Shown: in pieces, positions 7,411 through 12,698 of the stretch
Layout: the number at the start of each line of letters is the position of its first letter
Numbering within the stretch: position 1 is the first letter of the stretch
Assembly: GCA_003503535.1 (NCBI GenBank)
Contig: DOCI01000183.1
Coordinates: 20,818-33,515 of the forward strand
Source of the DNA: Planctomycetaceae bacterium
GTDB taxonomy: Bacteria; Planctomycetota; Planctomycetia; Planctomycetales; Planctomycetaceae
Direction: 5' to 3'
DNA: 12,698 nt
Made by a program: the position numbers and the translations under genes
The notes under the pieces: generated by a model
Told to the model about the DNA's origin: nothing
The model's input: only the letters and a program-made list of their open reading frames with translations
The model's database searches: none

Positions 7411-7445
7411 CAACCTTCAACACTCAACACTATTCACTATTCACT
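7411..7445. repeat. Heptamer tandem array across a stop codon
   Basis: Five consecutive 7-nt units on the plus strand: CAACCTT, CAACACT, CAACACT, ATTCACT, ATTCACT. Units 2/3 and 4/5 are exact duplicates, and four of the five end in ACT. The array overlaps the last codons and TAG stop (7430-7432) of the large secreted protein and continues into the downstream gap. It resembles the short tandem heptamer repeats described in cyanobacteria in style, without shown relationship. Confidence 0.7.
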
Positions 7446-10126
7446 ACCCTGGGCCGCTCCAACAGTTTCATCACCTGCTCTTCATTGAGCAATTCATTCA
7501 ATGTTCGTGCGCCATTTTTCTGATCGGCTCGTAGCCAGAGGTCTTTCGCTTCCAGTTTATCGAACTCAGGGATCCGATAAACCACTTTTCGAGTTTGGCC
7601 ACTGACCAGACTCGGCATGTTATTGGTATGACGCCTCCGTCCACGAATGAGCAGATTACAGCGAAAATCAAGTACTTCGGGGGGATTGGTTTCGTTTGTG
7701 ATGATCTGTTCGACAATCACCTGACCATGATCGGATTTCAATAAGCGGACTTCCATATGGACATCGCCCATCCCGACCAGATAGTTTCGGTAAACTCGAA
7801 ATGGGAAATTAAGCCCCGAACCGCCCAGGTCAAATTCGATGGCCATCAGCTGTTCGCCAATAGCTGTTTGAGACGGGAGCTTAACAGAAAAGGGAAGCTC
7901 GATCTGCTCTCCGGCGTCTGAAGAGAGTGTCTGTTTGCGAGGTGTAAATTCCCAACCATAATTCGGTACTATCTGTACGTTCCCCTGAATACTCCAGGGA
8001 AAGGCGTTCGTCACGAGGAGCGTATCTTCATGCTCAGCTGCAGAACTGGCAATCCGCCCTTTTTGAAATTTGACACCCATCCGCCAGCGTGCCAACTCGG
8101 CTGAACAGCCTGTTAAAATTGTGGGAACAGACGAGACTTCAATGATTTGCCGTCCGTTAATCGGTGAACTGGCAACGATTGTTTTCTCTCCCCAGACACT
8201 ATGAATAGAAACTTGATCCCCCAGATAGATCTCTTCGGTCACAGGATCATCATTCCAGATCACGATTGTGGCTTCATTATCCCGCAGAAATACGTGATTC
8301 GTGCTGCGATTCGGTAATTGAATCGAGCCCGCATATTGACTGCCATTCAATGCCAGCGTTACTGTTCTCCAGGGCAAAAATAAATCGGAGGGAGAGCCAT
8401 CCTGATTCAACAGTCCATATTCAGGATCGAATACATCATAGGCAAAGACCAGGTCAGCTCCGCTGCGTTTGGCGTCAATCATGCGTCGAACCAGATTATT
8501 GGCTCGCTGATGAGGATCTGTCTGATGAATTCTGTCATCGGCTTTGACAATCGTCCACGCCTCAAATCCACTGGAGTGGATCGCTTCGACATTGCTCTGA
8601 ATTTGTTCATAGGACGTATTTTCGTCGAAAATCAACGTCAAAAAGTTTTTCGAAACCAATTGATTTTTCAGAACTGGAGAATCGATATTCCAGCGAACTC
8701 CCAGTTGTCGGATCTGCCCAATCCGCTGTAACTCTTTGCGGATGCCATCCATTGATCCCTCGAAATTGGGCATCCCGACGAAACTCGAATCGAGATCATC
8801 TCCCAGTTGCCAGCGTGTGACCGTTGGGGAATACAACGCCATCACCTGATTGGCGGCTTGTCTCCAGACGATGGGAGGAGAAGTGAATAACTCACTGATC
8901 CCAGTCCATTCCTCAGTAAATTTATCGCGAATCTCTGTTGGTGGATTGACTAACATCCCAATCGGAATGATCGACTGATTCCGCAGACCGGTCAGCAGTT
9001 GACCGGTCTCGCTGGATTGCTGCGAATAGGCCCGCTTCCAGACAGGGATCTTCACCCAGTTAATTCCCGATTCCCGCGTAATGTCCAGTAAATCATTCGC
9101 AGAAATCCCATGCTGGGCTCCCGATAGATTCCAGCCGAATTCTCCTTTCTCTGGAGATTTTCCTTTGAGGTTCATTACGGCAAACGAAGTCCACTGACTG
9201 ACAATTTCAACATCGTTTCGCAATAAGGTCGCTCTAACCCGGTAGTATCCTGGAGGATAAACAGGCAATTCCCAGAAAGTTTCTCCCGTGTTTTCGGACT
9301 CGGTCGACTCCTCGATCATCGCATGAGTAATTACGGTACTCGTCTGATCGAGTAATTTTCCATAAACGTCCTCACTGTGTAGTTTCAATTCATAATGAAA
9401 CTCTTCCTCTTCGTACTCTGTATCGAGTCCCGTTGCAGAGGATTCAATCGTGACACGAGCATCGGATTGTCGAAAGTGAGTTTCGAAATCGCTGGCCAGT
9501 TTGAGACGCGGGAGTTTACCGATGCAAATATTATCGAACCATGCCACCCCTGTGATATCGTTTTTACTGCTGCTGATTAAATGGCAGCCCACCACGACAT
9601 ATCGAACATCCTCGTCAGGAATCAGTGGTTCGAGCTGAAGATGACTCCAATCTTTATGCGTCCCTGAAACAGGATTTGTTACAATACGATGAATCCGTTG
9701 CTTGCGCTGATTCAAAAACGAAAACGTGACGACCGCGGCATTATATTTTAAGCCCCTTGTCAGTACCGAAGCGCTCATCACATAAGAGTGCTTGGCATCG
9801 ATCGAGATTGGTTTCGAATAGTATGCCGCATTGCTGCCATTGGCTTCGATCTGCAGACTCCGTCGTCCTTCGGCTGCCTGTGTGTAGTCGATCTCGGCAA
9901 ACACATAGTCGCGAAAGTCGGGCCCTTTGCGACGCATCCAGTCATCGGGCAGACGGTCGTAATCCCGATCCTGCTCTTCTTCAAACCCAAACCTGGCGAT
10001 TGGAATCGACCCACTCGTAACATGAATTCCATTTGAAAACTGCCCCGATGAAGAAGCCGCGCAGGCCGTCGCCACGTTCGCAAATGCGAATATGATCAGA
10101 ACAAAGATATGAGCAAAAGTTTTCAT
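7430..10126 (-). CDS. Large secreted protein with carbohydrate-binding-like and glycoside-hydrolase-like (TIM-barrel) regions
   Basis: 898 residues. A signal peptide (1-23, MKTFAHIFVLIIFAFANVATACA) sets the start at 10124-10126; a GTG at 10201 would bury the signal behind 25 residues. Residues about 45-205 look like a beta-sandwich, carbohydrate-binding-module-like domain ending in the typical WFDNICIGKLP. Residues about 240-320 form a beta-rich linker. From about 330 (GWNLSG.QHG) to about 600 the pattern fits a clan-A glycoside hydrolase TIM barrel: RESGINWVKIPVW (351-363), RWQLGDDLDSSF (438-449) where the catalytic NE motif is expected, FAYDVFDPEYGLLNQDGSP (561-579) and LPWRTVTLAL (584-593). 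About 605-898 are beta-rich domains. Substrate and activity are unknown. The acid/base Glu seems absent, so it may bind rather than cleave sugar. A lipoprotein reading (Cys22) is possible but the lipobox is poor. Confidence 0.75.
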   Translation of the reverse strand: MKTFAHIFVLIIFAFANVATACAASSSGQFSNGIHVTSGSIPIARFGFEEEQDRDYDRLPDDWMRRKGPDFRDYVFAEIDYTQAAEGRRSLQIEANGSNAAYYSKPISIDAKHSYVMSASVLTRGLKYNAAVVTFSFLNQRKQRIHRIVTNPVSGTHKDWSHLQLEPLIPDEDVRYVVVGCHLISSSKNDITGVAWFDNICIGKLPRLKLASDFETHFRQSDARVTIESSATGLDTEYEEEEFHYELKLHSEDVYGKLLDQTSTVITHAMIEESTESENTGETFWELPVYPPGYYRVRATLLRNDVEIVSQWTSFAVMNLKGKSPEKGEFGWNLSGAQHGISANDLLDITRESGINWVKIPVWKRAYSQQSSETGQLLTGLRNQSIIPIGMLVNPPTEIRDKFTEEWTGISELFTSPPIVWRQAANQVMALYSPTVTRWQLGDDLDSSFVGMPNFEGSMDGIRKELQRIGQIRQLGVRWNIDSPVLKNQLVSKNFLTLIFDENTSYEQIQSNVEAIHSSGFEAWTIVKADDRIHQTDPHQRANNLVRRMIDAKRSGADLVFAYDVFDPEYGLLNQDGSPSDLFLPWRTVTLALNGSQYAGSIQLPNRSTNHVFLRDNEATIVIWNDDPVTEEIYLGDQVSIHSVWGEKTIVASSPINGRQIIEVSSVPTILTGCSAELARWRMGVKFQKGRIASSAAEHEDTLLVTNAFPWSIQGNVQIVPNYGWEFTPRKQTLSSDAGEQIELPFSVKLPSQTAIGEQLMAIEFDLGGSGLNFPFRVYRNYLVGMGDVHMEVRLLKSDHGQVIVEQIITNETNPPEVLDFRCNLLIRGRRRHTNNMPSLVSGQTRKVVYRIPEFDKLEAKDLWLRADQKNGARTLNELLNEEQVMKLLERPRVVNSE

Positions 10127-10460
10127 CTGGAGAATTTGAATTCTGAGGTCGCTCGTGAAGCTGATTTTTGAACCACGGATGGCCACACATAAACCCAGCA
10201 CGGCTGGATTGATCTGTGGTTCATGAAAATTGAAATCAAATAAATATTTGATTAACGAGAAACTTCCTGAGAAGGATTTCCTGGAGTCTGTTTCCAGCAG
10301 GCTGTTCTCTTTCTAAAATCGACCGTTCAGTCAGCTCGATAGCAATTGCCAGCGAAACAGAGGGCTGGGATGATCCTGCCAACTCTGCCGATTATTGCGG
10401 TTTTGCACATCGATCTGACTTCACTGACTATCTCTGCACATTCCACCATGAACAGACACA
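10127..10460. other. Divergent intergenic region with a perfect palindrome
   Basis: 334 nt between two divergently transcribed genes. It holds the 20-nt palindrome at 10234-10253 and otherwise no supported gene; the short frames crossing it (10346-10561 plus, 9981-10190 minus) have no homology-like pattern. Promoters for both genes must be here. A TTGCAC at about 10404 is a possible but unsupported -35 for the plus-strand gene. Confidence 0.45.
10234..10253. promoter_or_regulatory. Perfect 9-bp inverted repeat, candidate operator
   Basis: AATCAAATA-AA-TATTTGATT: two perfect 9-nt arms around a 2-nt centre, in the AT-rich part of the divergent region, about 110 nt before the large secreted protein and about 210 nt before the TIM-barrel gene. 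Its symmetry and position fit a dimeric regulator site. The regulator is not in the window. Confidence 0.4.
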
Positions 10461-11249
10461 ATGGAAAATCAGTTCTCCGTCACCACCAGTTCACTCAACC
10501 TGCCTTTAAAGGCGGCACTGAAATTGATCGCTCAATTGCCAGTGTCCGGTATCCGCTGTGATGCCCGGACCGAATTGAAGCCTCGGGAGATTTCGCAAAC
10601 CGGAAAGCGGGATTTGCTCAAAGCTCTCAATGAGTACGGTTTAAAAATGACCGCCCTTAACTTCACCATTCGGCGTTCATTTTTCGAAGAAGCCGATTTG
10701 GACGCCCGGATTGCGGCGACTCGGGAAGCGATGGAATTGACGGCTCAACTCAAAGCTCGGCACCTCTGCCTGAAGATTGGCGAGATTCCCGATCCCGAAC
10801 ATCGCAGTTATTCGGTCCTGCAGCAATCCATCGATGATCTGGCTCGTTATGGAAATCATATTGGTGTCGTGCTGACTATCATTCCAATTGGCAAGTCGCC
10901 ACAGGTGCTCAAAGAGTTTCTGGCGACGATTCGCTCCGGACCGACAGCCATCGATTTCGATCCCTCGCGATACATGCTCGGCGGGCACGATCCCATTGAT
11001 GCCCTTCGAGAGCTGTATCAATCCATCGAGCAATTTACGGCTCGAGATGCCGTCCGCGATTATTCAGGTGGTGGTGAAGAAACGCAATTAGGACGCGGCG
11101 AAATCGTGTGGGATGTAATGCTCGCCACTCTGTTCGAAGTCGGATATCGGGGCAGCCTGAATATCCAACGCACAGCAGGCGAGAACCGCTTTGAAGATAT
11201 CAAAAACGCAATCGGGTATCTGGGGAATGTCGCCGGGGAGTTGTGGTAA
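10461..11249 (+). CDS. Sugar phosphate isomerase/epimerase-like TIM-barrel protein
   Basis: 262-residue protein of the xylose-isomerase-like TIM-barrel (AP endonuclease 2) superfamily. Supporting patterns: SGIRCDARTEL near the N-terminus (second strand); LLKALNEYGLKMTALNF (52-68); AMELTAQLKARHLCLKIG (90-107); GVVLTIIPIGKSP (135-147); AIDFDPSRYMLGGHDP (163-178); TARDAVRDYSGGGEETQLGRGE (193-214); and GYRGSLNIQRTAG (228-240), the place of the usual IERE. Most members isomerise or epimerise sugars using divalent metal bound by Glu, Asp, His and Glu. Here only the Asp (165 or 167) seems kept. No signal peptide, so cytoplasmic. Start ATG at 10461 has no strong Shine-Dalgarno. It converges on hit with 80 nt between. 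The substrate cannot be predicted and enzymatic activity is doubtful. Confidence 0.8.
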   Translation: MENQFSVTTSSLNLPLKAALKLIAQLPVSGIRCDARTELKPREISQTGKRDLLKALNEYGLKMTALNFTIRRSFFEEADLDARIAATREAMELTAQLKARHLCLKIGEIPDPEHRSYSVLQQSIDDLARYGNHIGVVLTIIPIGKSPQVLKEFLATIRSGPTAIDFDPSRYMLGGHDPIDALRELYQSIEQFTARDAVRDYSGGGEETQLGRGEIVWDVMLATLFEVGYRGSLNIQRTAGENRFEDIKNAIGYLGNVAGELW

Positions 11250-11329
11250 TGCTCTTGTGAGCTTTGTCTGTCATTTGATATCTGCCAATGCTGACTTGCC
11301 CGGCAGTGTTGATTTCGGAATCACTTCCA

Positions 11330-11677
11330 TCAGCCCGGTGGCCAGGTTAATTTGCGTTTGCCGAGGAGATGGAAGTGCATGTGATAAACATCCTGTCCTC
11401 CATCTGGTCCGGTATTGAGGACTGTTCGAAATCCGTTATCCAGTCCTTCCTGCAGGGCCACATCTTTCAATACCAGCAATAAGTGTCCCAGCAGAACCCG
11501 ATCATCATCGGTCGCCTCTGCTAATGTGGGTATCGGCTTTTTGGGGATCACTAAAATATGAACCGGAGCCTGAGGATTAATATCGCGAAATGCCAGGCAA
11601 AGATCATCTTCAAAGACAATCTCAGCTGGAATCTCCCGATCAATGATTTTTTCAAAGAGTGTTTTCTGTTCGCTCAT
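11330..11677 (-). CDS. HIT family (histidine triad) nucleotide hydrolase
   Basis: 115-residue HIT protein of the HINT branch, a small cytoplasmic hydrolase that acts on nucleoside phosphoramidates or adenylated substrates. Motifs: [19 protein letters not shown] (7-25), the classic HINT N-terminus; [19 protein letters not shown] (29-47); [19 protein letters not shown] (88-106) with the triad His99-Met-His101-Phe-His103. His101 is the expected nucleophile. The length is typical. The start at 11675-11677 is set by AGGAG 8 nt upstream; a longer frame to 11731 adds only 18 residues unlike the family and overlaps pnp. It lies 37 nt downstream of pnp on the same strand and probably forms a two-gene nucleotide-metabolism operon with it. 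Confidence 0.95.
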   Translation of the reverse strand: MSEQKTLFEKIIDREIPAEIVFEDDLCLAFRDINPQAPVHILVIPKKPIPTLAEATDDDRVLLGHLLLVLKDVALQEGLDNGFRTVLNTGPDGGQDVYHMHFHLLGKRKLTWPPG

Positions 11678-11685
11678 GATATTTT

Positions 11686-11690
11686 CTCCT
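11686..11690 (-). promoter_or_regulatory. Ribosome binding site of the HIT gene
   Basis: AGGAG on the minus strand, 8 nt before the ATG at 11677, in the 37-nt gap after the pnp stop. It is the clearest Shine-Dalgarno in the window and rules out the in-frame upstream ATG at 11731. Confidence 0.75.
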
Positions 11691-11714
11691 GATTGAGGAT
11701 TTCCTGTTTCCCTT

Positions 11715-12566
11715 TTAAGGAAACAATTCACTTTTCATCGTCTTACTTTCATGCTGAATCAGGCCATCGATAATGATGCGAACATTTCGCGAAGCCTGAT
11801 GAGCGACATCGATCACTTCCTGCCCCGTTACGGGAGTCAGTGCATCGGGCAGGCAGACATTCGTGACTGTCGATAATCCAACCACCCGCGTTCCACCATG
11901 CACGGCGACCAGTGTTTCCGGGACCGTGGACATGCCGACGACGTCTCCTCCAATCGCCCGGAAAAACCGATATTCCGCGCGCGTTTCGTAATTGGGACCT
12001 TTCACGCCGACATACACTCCCCGCTGAGCAGAAATGTTTTTCTGACGCGCAATTTCCAGAGCTTTTTCAAGGAGAGGAGGATCGTAGGGTCTGCTCATAT
12101 CTGGAAAACGGGGGCCGAGGTCTTCGTCATTCCAGCCGGCGAGCGGGTTATCCCCCATCAGATTGATATGGTCATCAATGACAATAATCTGTCCCGGATG
12201 ATGCTGAGGATGCATACCTCCGCTGGCACTGGTCACGATTAACAGATCCACCCCCAAAGCCTGCATCACACGAACGGGATATGTGATCTCGGCAAGAGTG
12301 TAACCTTCGTAAAAGTGCAATCGTCCCTGCATGGCGACAACAGGCGCCTGGTTCCACTTGCCGCATAAAAACCGACCAGCATGACCCAATGCGGTCGAGG
12401 GAACGAAGTGCGGGAGATCTGCAAATTCATAAGCCGCTTCAATCGTTAAGGCTTCAGAAAGTTTGCCCAATCCGCTACCGCAAATAATCCCGATACGAGG
12501 CTCTCTGGTCCATTGCCCACGAATGACCTCGAGTGTTTCCTGAATCCGTTCCTGTAATCCGTGCAT
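11715..12566 (-). CDS. Purine-nucleoside phosphorylase, trimeric (PNP class I low-molecular-mass)
   Basis: 283-residue trimeric-type PNP that splits purine nucleosides with phosphate into base and ribose 1-phosphate in purine salvage. Motifs: [12 protein letters not shown] (25-36), the phosphate loop; GHAGRF (61-66); [12 protein letters not shown] (79-90) with Arg82; [13 protein letters not shown] (109-121); [19 protein letters not shown] (183-201) with Glu198; VVGMSTVPE (209-217); and GLSTVTNVC (230-238) with Asn236. Glu198 and Asn236 correspond to human Glu201 and Asn243, which favour 6-oxopurines (guanosine, inosine). An MTA phosphorylase identity is disfavoured by these residues. The usual NAAGG loop is SASGG here. 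The start at 12564-12566 has only a weak GAAG upstream. Next downstream is the HIT gene. Confidence 0.93.
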   Translation of the reverse strand: MHGLQERIQETLEVIRGQWTREPRIGIICGSGLGKLSEALTIEAAYEFADLPHFVPSTALGHAGRFLCGKWNQAPVVAMQGRLHFYEGYTLAEITYPVRVMQALGVDLLIVTSASGGMHPQHHPGQIIVIDDHINLMGDNPLAGWNDEDLGPRFPDMSRPYDPPLLEKALEIARQKNISAQRGVYVGVKGPNYETRAEYRFFRAIGGDVVGMSTVPETLVAVHGGTRVVGLSTVTNVCLPDALTPVTGQEVIDVAHQASRNVRIIIDGLIQHESKTMKSELFP

Positions 12567-12609
12567 AATGCTTCGTGTCTATTTCAGAGATTGCGTATTG
12601 TGTTTCCCC

Positions 12610-12633
12610 GTTCCCAAGGAGGGCCTTGGGAAC
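12610..12633. repeat. Perfect 10-bp hairpin upstream of pnp
   Basis: GTTCCCAAGG and CCTTGGGAAC form a perfect 10-bp stem with the 4-nt loop AGGG. There is no T-run after it on either strand within 10 nt. Similar GTTCCCAAG/CTTGGGAAC palindromes are common between genes in several bacterial groups, so a dispersed repeat is more likely than a gene-specific terminator. It lies 44 nt upstream of the pnp start. Confidence 0.6.
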
Positions 12634-12644
12634 AAGTTGAATCT

Positions 12645-12682
12645 GGGATGGCGGGGGCGCTCCGCTGTAGCGGAAGACCCGG
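12645..12682. repeat. Palindromic intergenic repeat, copy B
   Basis: Shares TGGCGGGG, GCGCTC and AAG-CCCGG with copy A at 6068-6106, in the same order. Its inner hairpin is TCCGCT-GT-AGCGGA (12661-12674), different in sequence from copy A but still fully paired. The outer right arm does not pair fully with the left arm, so this copy is degenerate or differently bounded. Confidence 0.5.
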
Positions 12683-12698
12683 AACTTCTACGATTCGG

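Noticed and set aside
7294..7413. N-terminal extension of the DUF1080 protein
   Set aside because: A good Shine-Dalgarno and a signal peptide both point to the ATG at 7293; the extension has no family-like sequence.
10127..10201. GTG start adding 25 residues to the large secreted protein
   Set aside because: It would put 25 residues in front of a clear signal peptide; the ATG at 10126 places the signal peptide at the N-terminus.
11250..11329. Bidirectional terminator between the convergent TIM-barrel and HIT genes
   Set aside because: Only 4-5 bp stems (GCTC/GAGC, CTGCC/GGCAG) are found, with no adjacent T-run.
11678..11731. N-terminal extension of the HIT protein overlapping pnp
   Set aside because: AGGAG precedes the ATG at 11677 and HINT homology begins there.
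1..12698. CRISPR array, tRNA, prophage or insertion sequence
   Set aside because: No regularly spaced repeats, cloverleaf, integrase or transposase pattern seen on either strand.

Overview
The window reads as chromosomal DNA of a planctomycete (Planctomycetales-like, with moderate GC content). The clues are an FhcB/FwdB homologue of the tetrahydromethanopterin-linked C1 pathway in an otherwise ordinary bacterial gene set, a DUF1080 (3-keto-disaccharide hydrolase family) secreted protein, two zinc-ribbon membrane proteins of a style common in planctomycetes, and short palindromic repeats between genes. No rRNA, tRNA, CRISPR array, prophage, transposase or insertion sequence is visible. Species assignment is an inference.

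Layout. 1-596 (minus) is the N-terminal two thirds of an RfaE1/HldE-type heptose-7-phosphate kinase cut by the window edge. Divergent from it, fhcB (788-1978, plus) overlaps tail to tail with a zinc-ribbon/membrane protein of unknown function (1960-2991, minus). A minus-strand run follows: galM-like aldose epimerase (4965-5918), larB (4096-4881) and nnrD (3210-4076), the last two only 19 nt apart. A small acidic zinc-ribbon membrane protein (6218-6499, plus) converges with a DUF1080 protein (6532-7293, minus). Upstream of DUF1080 lies an approximately 900-residue secreted glycoside-hydrolase-like protein (7430-10126, minus). A 334-nt divergent intergenic region with a perfect 20-nt palindrome separates it from a sugar-isomerase-like TIM barrel (10461-11249, plus). 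The window closes with pnp and hit on the minus strand (12566 to 11330) and repeat-like hairpins upstream of pnp.

Functional reading. Most of the genes are housekeeping or salvage functions: ADP-heptose synthesis, aldose mutarotation, NAD(P)HX repair, nickel-pincer cofactor synthesis, purine salvage and nucleotide hydrolysis. The accessory-looking block is 6532-11249, where secreted carbohydrate-related proteins sit next to a cytosolic sugar-isomerase-like protein.

The points most worth a second look are these. Both TIM-barrel proteins flanking the palindrome appear to have lost canonical catalytic or metal-binding residues. The FhcB homologue keeps a four-cysteine Fe-S-type motif but seems to lack the tungsten/molybdenum ligand pair. 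A five-unit heptamer tandem array runs across the stop codon of the large secreted protein. A dispersed repeat has two copies whose inner hairpins differ in sequence but both pair. I do not see a clearly novel multi-gene defence or mobile system here.
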